Shown here: one piece after another, positions 44,273 to 54,004 of the stretch
How the letters are laid out: each line of letters opens with the position of its first letter
Numbering within the stretch: the first letter of the stretch is position 1
Origin: Crocinitomicaceae bacterium
GTDB taxonomy: Bacteria > Bacteroidota > Bacteroidia > Flavobacteriales_D > Crocinitomicaceae
Assembly: GCA_029238665.1 (NCBI GenBank)
Contig: JAQWFQ010000002.1
Location: 46,868 to 110,867 of the forward strand
DNA: 64,000 bases
Direction: 5' to 3'
Program-made: the position numbers and the translations under genes
Notes under the pieces: generated by a model
Seen by the model: the letters and a program-made list of their open reading frames with translations, nothing else
Told to the model about the DNA's origin: nothing
The model's database searches: none

Positions 44273-46549
44273 CTATACAAGTAACGACGCTTGATACAAT
44301 TTCAATTCATCCCACGTATATTTTTCACCAACGGTATCCTTAAGGGGTGACATTGAACCTCCCTCATACGCTTCAAATACATCATAGAGCTCATTAATAC
44401 GCTTACTATCCATGATGTCTTTAAGGTCTATTTTTTCGGTTTTAAGCAGGCGTACACAGTGTGCCGAAATTGTCCCTGACGACAACTGTCTTTCTCTCGC
44501 GATTTCTTCTATTGAACTTCCTTTCTTTATTAAGCTTAAGGTTATGTTATAGGTCGATTCTTTTCTCGGGTTTGCAGATTTTTTTCTTGATTTCTTTGTT
44601 TTTAATTGAATGAAATCAGTGTCAAAGTCAAAGGTTGCATTGTCGGCTCGCATCTCATTCTTTACAAGCTCAATCTTAGCTAACTTGTAGTTTTTAAGAT
44701 CATCTGTCCAAATGTGCTTTTTCTCAAGTGTCTGTCCATTCATTATGGCCTCTATCACTTTTTTTGCTTTCTTCATTTTTAGAATTGTTTCTGTCAGAAA
44801 TAAATCCAACTCTTCCAATTCTTCATTGTATTGCTTTGTATTTCTTTGCGACTGAAGCTCTGCCATTTTCTTCAAATTGGAGTAGAGCATTCCGTCTAAG
44901 TTTTTATAGAAATAATCATACGCTGCACATGTTCTTTTGTAAGCAAACTCTAAGTCAACTTTTTGAGAATTGAACAACTTCGTAAGTTGATTTCTAAACT
45001 TTCTTGAAGGTTCTATTGTTCCACTCAATATTTGGACCTGCTGTGTTACCCAGCCTAAGTTTTTCCCTTTCGACGATTTCACTCCATGATTCTTATACGA
45101 TTTTTCGTGGGATTGCCACTTGTTCATTAACTCGACCCAATCAAAGGCTAAAATTAGAACATCGCGTAAATAGTTAAACGTCTCTTTTTCCAACGTTTGG
45201 TCCAAGTCAACAACCTTACTCTTTGACTTTGCATAGGAGGCAACTCCCTGATCAATAGAAAGTCCATTCACTCGAATTGGATTCAAAAGAACTAAGCCTT
45301 CCAACGACCTTAACCTGGACAGAGCAACATAAGCTTGACCTGGGACAAAAACCTTCGACACGTCTATAACAGCCTTCTCAAAGGTTAATCCCTGGCTTTT
45401 ATGTACGGTAATTGCCCACGCTAGTTTTAACGGGAAATGAACAAAGGTTCCAAGCACTTTTTCCTCTACCTCACTTGTTGAGGGATTGAGTGTGTATTGA
45501 ATGTTGTTCCACTCATACCGCTCAACAGTAATTGTTTTCTTTTCTTTCGGGAAGTTTACGCGAATTTCGTCATAATCTAAACCGACCACACGTCCCATTT
45601 TACCATTGTAAAAGTCTTTATCTGGTGAGAGGTCGTTTTTTATAAACATTACCTGAGCCCCTATTTTCAGCTCCATGGTTTCATCAATAGGAAATAAATG
45701 TTCTGGAAAACTGCCTGTAACCTCCGTTTCAAATTTCGAAACCTTTCCCTCCAGCCGTTTCAATGCATCCTGATTAATTCTGTCGGCATCCGCATTATGA
45801 GTTGTTAATGTTACATAGTCATCGTGTTCTACGGACTTAAACTCCGGCTGTACATACGCATTTAAAACCTTCACGTCTTCTGCGGTAACCTCATTGTTTC
45901 GTAAATTATTCAGAATATTGATGAACCGTTGGTCATCTTGACGGTATACTTTGTTTAATTCAATATAAACAGGCTCTGACTCTTGAACCACATGCGCATT
46001 AAAGAAAAACACACCCCTATAATAGTTTCGTAAAAAGTTCCATTCCTGTTGCTTAACCACTGGTGGTAGTTGTAATAAATCACCAATAAATAAAACTTGA
46101 ACTCCTCCAAATGGTTTGTTAATATCACGCACATTTCGAAGTGTCCAATCAATTGCATCTAAAACATCTGCGCGCAACATACTCACCTCATCAATGATCA
46201 ATAATTCTAGGTTGCGAATAATTGACTTTCTTGTTGCGTTCATCTTGAAATGACGCATAAGTGTCGATTTGGTCTCTAACTTTACGTGGTCTGTAAATTG
46301 GGCATTAACGTTAAAATCTGGAATAAAACCGCCAAACGGCAATTGAAAAAATGAGTGAATGGTAACCCCACCTGCATTCAATGCCGCAATTCCTGTTGGT
46401 GCAACAATAACGGTTTGTTTATATGTAGACTTAACAATTTTTTGAAGGAGGGTCGTTTTTCCAGTTCCCGCTTTCCCCGTTAAAAAAATTGACTTATTGG
46501 TCTGGTTGATAAACTTTTCAGTAAAATCAGCAATTGCATTTGTATCCAT
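44273..46549 (-). CDS. Pif1/RecD-like DNA helicase with C-terminal HTH domain
   Basis: This 758-residue superfamily 1 helicase has Walker A GKAGTGKTT (residues 25-33), PTGIAALNAGGVTIHSFF, Walker B LLIIDEVSMLRADVLD, and the C-terminal helicase motif WAITVHKSQGLTFEKAVID followed by YVALSRLRSLEGL (UvrD_C_2). Beyond residue 450 is a long helical linker. A helix-turn-helix of the HTH_40 type comes last (SSIEEIARERQLSSGTISAHCVRLL, near 690-715). This build is common in Bacteroidota, where the protein is annotated as an ATP-dependent helicase. The sequence does not show which strand polarity it has. It sits upstream of recJ, fitting a repair role. Confidence 0.88.
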   Translation of the reverse strand: MDTNAIADFTEKFINQTNKSIFLTGKAGTGKTTLLQKIVKSTYKQTVIVAPTGIAALNAGGVTIHSFFQLPFGGFIPDFNVNAQFTDHVKLETKSTLMRHFKMNATRKSIIRNLELLIIDEVSMLRADVLDAIDWTLRNVRDINKPFGGVQVLFIGDLLQLPPVVKQQEWNFLRNYYRGVFFFNAHVVQESEPVYIELNKVYRQDDQRFINILNNLRNNEVTAEDVKVLNAYVQPEFKSVEHDDYVTLTTHNADADRINQDALKRLEGKVSKFETEVTGSFPEHLFPIDETMELKIGAQVMFIKNDLSPDKDFYNGKMGRVVGLDYDEIRVNFPKEKKTITVERYEWNNIQYTLNPSTSEVEEKVLGTFVHFPLKLAWAITVHKSQGLTFEKAVIDVSKVFVPGQAYVALSRLRSLEGLVLLNPIRVNGLSIDQGVASYAKSKSKVVDLDQTLEKETFNYLRDVLILAFDWVELMNKWQSHEKSYKNHGVKSSKGKNLGWVTQQVQILSGTIEPSRKFRNQLTKLFNSQKVDLEFAYKRTCAAYDYFYKNLDGMLYSNLKKMAELQSQRNTKQYNEELEELDLFLTETILKMKKAKKVIEAIMNGQTLEKKHIWTDDLKNYKLAKIELVKNEMRADNATFDFDTDFIQLKTKKSRKKSANPRKESTYNITLSLIKKGSSIEEIARERQLSSGTISAHCVRLLKTEKIDLKDIMDSKRINELYDVFEAYEGGSMSPLKDTVGEKYTWDELKLYQASLLV

Positions 46550-46664
46550 TATACTGTTTGGAGGTTCATTTCTAATTTAAGATACAATTAATAGTTTAAT
46601 TCTCAAGCAATGTTGTGAATATTCAATACTTATTTAGATTTAGCCCTATACCTTAATTAGACAA

Positions 46665-46696
46665 AAAAAGGGTTAAACAATTGCCTAACCCTTTTT
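46665..46696 (-). terminator. Intrinsic terminator of ileS
   Basis: An 11-base perfect stem (AAAAAGGGTTA/TAACCCTTTTT) with a ten-base loop is followed by a T run on the minus strand, 18 bases after the ileS stop. Confidence 0.85.
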
Positions 46697-46714
46697 GATT
46701 TTTCAAAACCGTGA

Positions 46715-49700
46715 TTATCCTTTAGTCAAACTAATCTTAGCATCTTCTGCTTCCGCTAAATCAGTAATTAGAACGTCATTCCCTAACGACTCAAAGACGA
46801 TATCATTTGCCAATACTTCATTGCAAACATATTCTTTGTTTGCTTTAATTGCACTTTGAATCAATGCATTCGTATCAACTTTCAATACAATTCGATCTGT
46901 AATTTCTAATCCTGAATCCTTTCTTAAGTTTTGAACTCTATTTACAAGTTCACGTGCAATTCCTTCTGCTTTTAAGGTTTCTGAAATGGTTACATCTAAA
47001 GCAACCGTTAAACCGTTCTCAGAACTAACAAGCCATCCTGGAATATCTTGGGCAACAATATCAAAATCAGCTAAGTCCAATTCAATGGTTTCACCATTAA
47101 TTTCACCTGACCACCCTTTTGATGATTCTACAGAAGCAATATCATCTGCAGACATTTGAGCAACCATTCCAGCAATTGCCTTCATGTGCTTGCCATACTT
47201 TGGACCAATTGTTTTAAAATTAGGCTTAATACGCTTCACTAAAACACCATTATCTTCTGCTAACAACTCAAGCTCTTTCACATTCACCTCTGACAAAATT
47301 AAATCTTTTATGTGGGTAATGTTTGTTGCGAATGCTGAATCCAATACAGGGACCATTATTTTTTGTAGCGGCTGACGCACTCTAATTCGCTCTTTTTTAC
47401 GAAGGCCTAAAACTAATGAAGAGGTGCGCTGAGCAATATCCATTTGTGCCTCTAATTCTAAATTAATGAACGATGCATTAACCTGAGGGTAATCTGCCAA
47501 GTGAACTGATTCCAATGTTGATTTATTAGAAACTGAATTTAAATCTAGGTATAGCTGATCCATAAAGAATGGCGCAATTGGAGAGCCTAAAACAGCAACT
47601 GTTTCTAAACAAGTGTAAAGCGTTTGATACGCTGATAGCTTATCATTTACTCCAACCACATCATCAGTAGCTTGTTTCCAGTAACGCCTTCTACATAACC
47701 TTACGTACCAATTAGACAGCTGATCCCCTACAAATTCTTGAATTAAACGACCTGCTTTAGTTGGCTCATATGCTTCATATGCCTCATCAACATTTTTAAT
47801 CAATGAGTTCAGTTTAGAGAGTACCCAACGATCAATCTCTGGGCGGTCTTCCAAGGCTAAGTCTGGGGCTGAATAATCAAACCCATCAATGTTCGCGTAT
47901 AATGCAAAAAAGGAATACGTATTGTACAGCGTCCCAAAGAATTTACGTTGAATTTCAGTAATTCCGTCAAGATCAAACTTTAAATTATCCCATGGCTGCG
48001 CATTTGTAATCATATACCAGCGCGTTGCATCAGGGCCATATTTATCCAATGTTGTAAATGGATCAATTGCATTGCCTAAACGCTTCGACATTTTTTGTCC
48101 TTTCTTGTCTAAAACCAAACCGTTAGAAACAACATTTTTATACGCAACAGAATCAAACACCATCGTTGAAATTGCATGAAGCGTATAGAACCATCCCCTC
48201 GTTTGGTCTACGCCCTCAGCAATAAAGTCTCCCGGGTATCCTTTTTTATCGTCTATTAACGCTCTATTTTCGAATGGATAGTGCCATTGCGCATAAGGCA
48301 TTGAACCTGAATCAAACCAAACGTCAATAAGGTCTGCTTCACGTTTCATTGGCTCGCCTGAGTCAGACACCAATGTAATTTGGTCCATGTAATTCTTGTG
48401 TAAATCGACCTTAGCATAATTTGCTTTTGACATGTCTCCAACTTGGAATTCACCCAAAGGATTTGCTGCCATCACCCCGGCAGCAACTGCTTTATCACAC
48501 TCGTTCTTTAATTGTTCAATGGAAGAAATACAAACACGCTCGTCACCTTCTTCAGTTGACCAAATCGGAATTGGAATACCCCAATAACGAGACCTCGAAA
48601 GGTTCCAGTCATTTAAGTTTTCTAGCCACTTTCCAAAACGACCCGTACCCGTAGATTCTGGCTTCCAGTTTATCGTTTTATTCAACTCCATCATTCGTTC
48701 CTTGTTCTGTTTTGCTTTCACAAACCAAGAGTCCAATGGGTAATAAAGAACAGGTTTATCCGTTCTCCAACAATGTGGGTAACTGTGAACGTATTTCTCT
48801 ACTTTAAATGCTTTATTCTCTATTTTTAATTTGATAGCAATTTCTACATCTGCAGACTTATCTGGCGCAGTACCATCATCATAATATTCGTTTTTAACAT
48901 ACTTTCCAGCAAATTCACCCATATGTGACGTGAATCGGCCTTGAAGGTCAACCAATGGTGTTGGATTTCCTTTATCATCTAACACAAGTAATCCGGGCAC
49001 ACCCGCATCTTCGGCCACCTTCGCATCATCAGCCCCAAAAGTTGGAGCCGTATGTACAATACCTGTCCCGTCTTCAGTAGTTACAAAATCTCCTGTTATT
49101 ATTTGAAACGCCTTGTCAGCATTCTCAAACGGTTGTGCAAAAGGCAATAATTGCTCGTATTTTAATCCTGCCAATTCTTTCCCTACACATTCTCCTGCAA
49201 TAAAATAAGGAATTGACTTATCCCCTTTCGTGTATTCGGCTAATTCAGCCTGTGTCTCAACAGTCTTATACCCTTTTGAAAACTGATAATTAACAAGGTT
49301 CTTGGCTAAAACAACGTTAATTCGCTCGAATGTGTATTGATTATATGTTTTTACAAGTACGTATTCAATTTTTGGACCTACAGTTAATGCTGTATTTGAA
49401 GGGAGTGTCCAAGGCGTTGTAGTCCAAGCCATAAAATGAATCTCTTTATCCATTCCAAATGGCGTTGACTGCCCGTCAACCATCTTAAATTGAGCGACAA
49501 CAGTTGTATCAGTAACGTCTTTATAACAACCCGGCTGATTCAGCTCGTGTGTTGAAAGTCCTGTTCCAGCTTTTGGAGAATACGGTTGAATCGTATACCC
49601 TTTGTAGATCATCTCTTTCGAGTACAATTGACCTAAAAGCCACCAAACAGATTCCATGTATTTGGAATCGTAGGTAATGTATGGATCTTCCATGTCAACC

Positions 49701-50128
49701 CAGTAGCCCATCTGTGTGGTAAGGTTGTTCCAAGTGTCTGTGTAACGCATTACTGCTTCTTTACACGCTGTGTTGTAATCTTCAACTGAGATTTTAGTTC
49801 CAATGTCTTCTTTGGTAATTCCAAGCTCTTTCTCAACACCAAGTTCAACTGGAAGGCCGTGTGTATCCCACCCAGCTTTACGCTTCACTTGAAATCCTTT
49901 TAAGGTTTTATAGCGACAAAAAATATCCTTTATAGAGCGACCCATTGCATGATGAATTCCAGGCAGACCATTTGCAGACGGAGGACCTTCAAAAAAAATA
50001 AATGACTCTTTTCCCTCTCGGGTAGAAATTGATTTCTCGAATACATTCTTTTTGTTCCAGTTTTCCAGTGTGCGACTTGCCACATCTGGTAGGTCTAAAC
50101 CTTTGTATGTTGGATATTTATTGCTCAT
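46715..50128 (-). CDS. ileS: Isoleucyl-tRNA synthetase (long, eukaryote-like form)
   Basis: This 1,137-residue class I synthetase is longer than the roughly 940-residue form of E. coli. The HIGH-type motif is GLPGIHHAMGR (near 57) and KMSKR is in DKKGQKMSKRLGN (near 680). The editing domain (about 200-420) includes MAWTTTPWTLPSNTAL and GTGIVHTAPTFGADD. The tRNA-binding and anticodon domains lie after 680, and a long C-terminal region has LRKKERIRVRQPLQKI. The HIGH variant and length resemble the type 2 (eukaryote-like) IleRS that is usual in Bacteroidota and tends to resist mupirocin; this subtype call is inference. The leader is about 20 bases, with a 13-base tandem repeat at the start. Confidence 0.97.
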   Translation of the reverse strand: MSNKYPTYKGLDLPDVASRTLENWNKKNVFEKSISTREGKESFIFFEGPPSANGLPGIHHAMGRSIKDIFCRYKTLKGFQVKRKAGWDTHGLPVELGVEKELGITKEDIGTKISVEDYNTACKEAVMRYTDTWNNLTTQMGYWVDMEDPYITYDSKYMESVWWLLGQLYSKEMIYKGYTIQPYSPKAGTGLSTHELNQPGCYKDVTDTTVVAQFKMVDGQSTPFGMDKEIHFMAWTTTPWTLPSNTALTVGPKIEYVLVKTYNQYTFERINVVLAKNLVNYQFSKGYKTVETQAELAEYTKGDKSIPYFIAGECVGKELAGLKYEQLLPFAQPFENADKAFQIITGDFVTTEDGTGIVHTAPTFGADDAKVAEDAGVPGLLVLDDKGNPTPLVDLQGRFTSHMGEFAGKYVKNEYYDDGTAPDKSADVEIAIKLKIENKAFKVEKYVHSYPHCWRTDKPVLYYPLDSWFVKAKQNKERMMELNKTINWKPESTGTGRFGKWLENLNDWNLSRSRYWGIPIPIWSTEEGDERVCISSIEQLKNECDKAVAAGVMAANPLGEFQVGDMSKANYAKVDLHKNYMDQITLVSDSGEPMKREADLIDVWFDSGSMPYAQWHYPFENRALIDDKKGYPGDFIAEGVDQTRGWFYTLHAISTMVFDSVAYKNVVSNGLVLDKKGQKMSKRLGNAIDPFTTLDKYGPDATRWYMITNAQPWDNLKFDLDGITEIQRKFFGTLYNTYSFFALYANIDGFDYSAPDLALEDRPEIDRWVLSKLNSLIKNVDEAYEAYEPTKAGRLIQEFVGDQLSNWYVRLCRRRYWKQATDDVVGVNDKLSAYQTLYTCLETVAVLGSPIAPFFMDQLYLDLNSVSNKSTLESVHLADYPQVNASFINLELEAQMDIAQRTSSLVLGLRKKERIRVRQPLQKIMVPVLDSAFATNITHIKDLILSEVNVKELELLAEDNGVLVKRIKPNFKTIGPKYGKHMKAIAGMVAQMSADDIASVESSKGWSGEINGETIELDLADFDIVAQDIPGWLVSSENGLTVALDVTISETLKAEGIARELVNRVQNLRKDSGLEITDRIVLKVDTNALIQSAIKANKEYVCNEVLANDIVFESLGNDVLITDLAEAEDAKISLTKG

Positions 50129-50150
50129 TTGAATCAGTCATTTGAATCCG
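50125..50150. repeat. 13-base tandem duplication over the ileS start codon
   Basis: TCATTTGAATCAG is followed directly by TCATTTGAATCCG, 12 of 13 bases identical. Each copy contains an ATG on the minus strand. The first to be transcribed opens a seven-codon frame (MTDSNEQ) that stops inside the ileS start; the second is the ileS start. Confidence 0.8.
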
Positions 50151-50158
50151 CAAAGTTA
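50151..50158 (-). promoter_or_regulatory. -7 promoter box of ileS
   Basis: On the minus strand this reads TAACTTTG, an exact TAnnTTTG match 22 bases before the ileS start. A TTG at 50183-50181 is 22 bases further upstream and may be the -33 element. No T-box-like leader is present; the rest of the 263-base ileS-dxs gap holds only the two divergent promoters. Confidence 0.5.
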
Positions 50159-50344
50159 ATGAATACTGACGAAAGATTTACAATAAATTTTACGTCCTAA
50201 TTCTGTGAATCATAAACCACGTATTCGTTGCTGTTTTTCTATTTACACTGTCCAAATCACAGTGTTTAAACGCCTTTATTTTCACGCTAGTTGTTTTGAA
50301 AAAATGTTAAAACCCTCGCGATCTAAAATAAATCTCCTCAATAC

Positions 50345-50375
50345 TTGTTGTCATTAACGATAAGATGTAAATTTG
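50345..50375 (+). promoter_or_regulatory. -33/-7 promoter of dxs
   Basis: TTG at 50345-50347, a 20-base spacer and the exact -7 box TAAATTTG at 50368-50375 form a good Bacteroidota promoter, ending 16 bases before the dxs start codon. Confidence 0.6.
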
Positions 50376-50391
50376 TTCTTAGTGAACCGTT

Positions 50392-52344
50392 ATGGCATTA
50401 TATAAAACAGGCCCTTTTTTAGAACAAATTAATCTCCCAGAAGACCTGAGAGGAAAATTTGGCGTTGATGACTTGCCTCAAGTATCCGAAGAGGTACGCC
50501 AATATATCATTGACGTTATTTCAGAAATTGGGAACAGCCATTTTGGAGCAAGCTTAGGTGTTGTGGAACTTACAGTTGCGCTTCACTACGCTTTTAACAC
50601 CCCTTATGACCAACTGGTTTGGGATGTTGGGCATCAAGCATACGGGCACAAAATACTCACTGGTCGTAAAAATGAATTTCCAACAAACCGAATAAAAGGT
50701 GGGATATCAGGATTTCCAAAACGCTCAGAAAGCAACTACGACACATTTGGTGTAGGTCACTCATCAACATCAATCTCTGCAGCTTTAGGAATGGCTGTAG
50801 CAAGTCGTGCTAAAGGAGAAAAAGACCGTCAACACATTGCCGTTATTGGAGATGGTGCAATGACCGCTGGTCTTGCTTTTGAAGGGATGAACCATGCAGG
50901 GTTTGAGAAAGATGCGAACTTACTGGTTGTACTGAACGACAACTGCATGTCAATTGATCCAAATGTTGGCGCACTAAAAGAATACCTGACAGATATTACA
51001 ACATCACACACTTACAATAAAGTAAAAGACGACGTTTGGAACTTATTGGGTAAGGTGTCTAAATTTGGCCCTGATGCACAGTCAATTGTTTCTAAAATTT
51101 CTACTGCATTAAAAGGCTCATTACTGAAACAAAGTAATCTGTTTGAATCACTTAATTTTCGTTACTTCGGACCTGTTGATGGTCATGATGTGATTGGACT
51201 GGCTAAAGTTATGGAAGATTTAAAAGATATTCCAGGGCCCAAAATATTACACTGTATCACACGAAAAGGTGCTGGATATAAATTTTCTGAAGAAGGAAAC
51301 CCTACCAAGTGGCATGCTCCAGGAGTTTTTAATAAAGACACGGGTGAAATTGTGAACGTTGTTCCGAAATCTCCTCAGCCACCAAAATACCAAGAGGTAT
51401 TTGGTCATTCCATTGTTGAATTGGCTGAACAGAATGAAAAGATAATGGGTGTTACCCCTGCAATGCCATCTGGATGTTCATTGAACATTATGATGAAGGC
51501 AATGCCTGAACGTACGTTTGATGTTGGAATTGCAGAACAGCATGCTGTTACGTTTTCTGCAGGATTAGCTACACAAGGGATGGTTCCGTTTTGCAACATC
51601 TATTCCTCGTTTATGCAACGAGCGTTTGACCAAGTTTTACACGATGTTGCCCTACAAAACTTAAATGTTGTTTTTTGTCTAGACCGTGGAGGGCTGGTTG
51701 GAGCTGATGGCGCAACACACCATGGAGCTTATGACATTTCCTACATGCGCTGCGTACCCAACATGATTGTTTCTGCCCCTATGAATGAGTCTGAACTACG
51801 CGACTTAATGTATACAGCGCAGCTAAAAGATATGGGGCCATTCTCAATTAGATACCCAAGAGGAAAAGGGGTTATGACCGAATGGAAAACAACAATGAAG
51901 CCTATCAAGGTTGGTACAGGAAGGAAAATTACTTCTGGGAACGATATTGCGCTATTAACCTTTGGGCACCCAGGTAACTTTGCGCAAAGCGCTATTGAAG
52001 AACTTAAGTCTTCGGGCGCTTCCATTGCACATTATGACATGCGCTTCGTCAAGCCCATCGACGAAACGATACTCCACGGAGTGTTCTCTAAGTTTGATAA
52101 AATAATTACCGTAGAAGACGGATGTTTAATGGGAGGGTTTGGATCGGCCGTCATCGAATTTATGGCAGACCAACGATACACTGCTGAAATTACCCGTTTA
52201 GGGATCCCCGATCAATACATAGACCATGGAACACAGCAAGAACTGTGGGAGTATTGCGGATTTGATGTTAACGCAATTGTTACGGCAATTAAATCCATGT
52301 TAACGCTTGAGGTTCGCACCAACGGAAAAGCAGCAAATTCATAG
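50392..52344 (+). CDS. dxs: 1-deoxy-D-xylulose-5-phosphate synthase
   Basis: This 650-residue thiamine-diphosphate enzyme joins pyruvate and glyceraldehyde 3-phosphate in the first step of the non-mevalonate isoprenoid pathway. Domain I shows GNSHFGASLGVVELTVALHY, VGHQAYGHKILTGR and the ThDP motif GDGAMTAGLAFEGMNHAG ending at LNDN (about 151-184). Domain II contains MPSGCSLNIMMKAMPERTFDVGIAEQHAV with the catalytic Glu. Domain III is at the C-terminus (VEDGCLMGGFGSAVIEF). Length is typical. It is divergent from ileS and apparently monocistronic. No terminator hairpin was seen after the stop. Confidence 0.96.
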   Translation: MALYKTGPFLEQINLPEDLRGKFGVDDLPQVSEEVRQYIIDVISEIGNSHFGASLGVVELTVALHYAFNTPYDQLVWDVGHQAYGHKILTGRKNEFPTNRIKGGISGFPKRSESNYDTFGVGHSSTSISAALGMAVASRAKGEKDRQHIAVIGDGAMTAGLAFEGMNHAGFEKDANLLVVLNDNCMSIDPNVGALKEYLTDITTSHTYNKVKDDVWNLLGKVSKFGPDAQSIVSKISTALKGSLLKQSNLFESLNFRYFGPVDGHDVIGLAKVMEDLKDIPGPKILHCITRKGAGYKFSEEGNPTKWHAPGVFNKDTGEIVNVVPKSPQPPKYQEVFGHSIVELAEQNEKIMGVTPAMPSGCSLNIMMKAMPERTFDVGIAEQHAVTFSAGLATQGMVPFCNIYSSFMQRAFDQVLHDVALQNLNVVFCLDRGGLVGADGATHHGAYDISYMRCVPNMIVSAPMNESELRDLMYTAQLKDMGPFSIRYPRGKGVMTEWKTTMKPIKVGTGRKITSGNDIALLTFGHPGNFAQSAIEELKSSGASIAHYDMRFVKPIDETILHGVFSKFDKIITVEDGCLMGGFGSAVIEFMADQRYTAEITRLGIPDQYIDHGTQQELWEYCGFDVNAIVTAIKSMLTLEVRTNGKAANS

Positions 52345-52469
52345 CTGATCCATACGTTTAAAATCGAATTTGAACACTTTAACATATTTACAACCCTTCT
52401 ATAAACTTTTTGATTCTAATTTGGTCTATTTTTCGTAGCTTCGAATCAAACTAACTAAAACATAATTTG

Positions 52470-53144
52470 ATGAAAAAAATATTATTATCAGCACTGCTTA
52501 CAATTTGTTCTATCACGCTAACAATCGCCCAACTTAATGAGGGTCATGTCAAGTTCGAAATTGAAGTAAGCGCAACAAACCCTGAAATGGAGATGGCTGT
52601 TGGTATGATGCAAGGAAGTACTATGAACTTGTTTTTTGCAGACCAAGATTTACATTCAGAGCTAAATATGGGTACAATGATGACTGTCAGTACAATCGTT
52701 TTAGGTAAATCTGGAGATGTCATGATTTTAATGAATGGAATGATGGGGAAGAAAGCAATCCCTACCACACTTGATGAAGTTCTTGAAAATACAAAATCCA
52801 AAGAAGTTTCTCCAATGGATGTGGAGCTCTTAGATGAAACAAAAGATATTGCAGGGTATTCTTGTAAAAAAGCCATTTTAACAAATGAAGATGGTGACGA
52901 AATGGTTACATGGTATACCGCTGACATTAAAGTCAATACGCAAGGTCAGAGCTACCACAACGAAAATGTTCCTGGATTTCCTTTACAGTTTACACAAAAT
53001 GCAAATGGGTTAATCATGACAATTACTGCCATTGAAATTGAAGAAAGCATAAGTAAAAAGGACAAGAAAGAACTTTTCTCTTCTAAAGTTCCAGATGGTT
53101 ATACAGAGATGTCACCTGAAGCTTTAAATAAAATGGGGATGTAA
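52470..53144 (+). CDS. Exported DUF4412-type protein
   Basis: This 224-residue protein has a signal peptide (MKKILLSALLTICSITLTIAQ). The mature domain (about 25-224) is rich in Met and beta-strands, with GHVKFEIEVSATNPEMEMAVG and the family-like segment DIAGYSCKKAILTNEDGDEMVTWYT, as in DUF4412 proteins of Bacteroidota. Role unknown; a periplasmic or outer-membrane-associated lipid- or ligand-binding fold is possible. The ATG was chosen over a TTG one codon upstream. A strong terminator follows 18 bases after the stop. Confidence 0.75.
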   Translation: MKKILLSALLTICSITLTIAQLNEGHVKFEIEVSATNPEMEMAVGMMQGSTMNLFFADQDLHSELNMGTMMTVSTIVLGKSGDVMILMNGMMGKKAIPTTLDEVLENTKSKEVSPMDVELLDETKDIAGYSCKKAILTNEDGDEMVTWYTADIKVNTQGQSYHNENVPGFPLQFTQNANGLIMTITAIEIEESISKKDKKELFSSKVPDGYTEMSPEALNKMGM

Positions 53145-53162
53145 TCCTTTCATAATTCATTT

Positions 53163-53188
53163 AAAAAGCAGTCGGGTGGCTGCTTTTT
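53163..53188 (+). terminator. Intrinsic terminator after the DUF4412 gene
   Basis: An 11-base stem (AAAAAGCAGTC/GGCTGCTTTTT, one G-U pair) with loop GGGT is followed by a further T run. Confidence 0.85.
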
Positions 53189-53224
53189 TTATTTTTATAA
53201 TAGGGAACTTTACAACTGAAAATT

Positions 53225-53479
53225 ATGGGAGTACTAAAAAAAGAAGGCGGAGACCATTTAGTTTATACACTCGAAGAAGAAGGTATTCTTGTTGCAATTG
53301 AAAAACAATACGCATCTTCCATTAAAAAATATTGGAAAAAATATAAAGGGAAATCTGAACAGCCAGACGACACCATTTCTGGATTCCCATTTGTTCACGA
53401 TGAAGAACAAAACTCACTAAAAATTGACTTCTCTGAGCAGAAACTTTATCACATTAAACTTCTTAAAAAGTTCGAGTAA
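53225..53479 (+). CDS. Small protein of unknown function
   Basis: This 84-residue protein begins MGVLKKEGGDHLVYTLEEEG and has a Lys/Tyr-rich middle (KKYWKKYKGKSEQPDD). There is no signal peptide, membrane segment or cysteine, so it is probably cytosolic. No family is recognised. Codon use looks like that of its neighbours, and it stands alone between a terminator and a decayed patch. The coding call rests on its length, its start after an A+T-rich leader and plausible amino acid composition. Confidence 0.5.
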   Translation: MGVLKKEGGDHLVYTLEEEGILVAIEKQYASSIKKYWKKYKGKSEQPDDTISGFPFVHDEEQNSLKIDFSEQKLYHIKLLKKFE

Positions 53480-53600
53480 GTTTAGATTTTATTTATTTGA
53501 TGTTGGTTTCATTCCAAATCAAGAATAAAAAGTAGGGCTACACGCAAGTTTTCTTAAAAAAAAGACAACTCATTCATTGAATCAATTTAAACCTTAACTT

Positions 53601-53870
53601 ATGAAATATCTTGCTGTAATCGCTTTAACAGTTACTCTTGGGAGTTACTCTTCTGCTCAAGGACCTGTAATTACCTCATGGCTTCAAAACACAACTGGAA
53701 ACGGAACATATTATGTTTCAGGAAATTCAACAGCCATCGACAATGGAATATTATTCAACTGTCAAGAAATAAGTTACTCAAGTGGTTATGTATATATCCA
53801 AACAACAGGTGTTCCTGCTTATCCAACAGGTCCGTTTTTAGATGGAAACCCTTCTGTTACACACCTTTAA
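53601..53870 (+). pseudogene. Truncated secreted YHYH-family protein, N-terminal part
   Basis: This 89-residue frame has a signal peptide (MKYLAVIALTVTLGSYSSAQ). The segment GPVITSWLQNTTGNGTYY, then YSSGYVYIQTTGVPAYPTGPF and GNPSVTHL, matches the first part of Bacteroidota YHYH-domain proteins, which are normally much longer (the start GPVITSWxxNTTG and the GNPS step are typical). The frame stops abruptly after GNPSVTHL, before the domain's core. All frames of the following 130 bases have early stops. I read this as the 5' remnant of a broken gene; a genuine short protein is less likely. Confidence 0.6.
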
Positions 53871-54004
53871 CTGAGATAAACACAAAAAAGCCTATACACC
53901 ATAACAGTTTTATCAATTGAAAACCTATCTAAATCTACTTATTTCTTAAAGATATATACAGAAAAAGGGATTCTTATAAAGAAGTTTATTAAAAATTAAA
54001 TTAG

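Noticed and set aside
50159..50344. T-box-like leader of ileS
   Set aside because: The likely promoter gives only a 20-base leader and no T-box sequence is seen; such leaders are rare in Bacteroidota.
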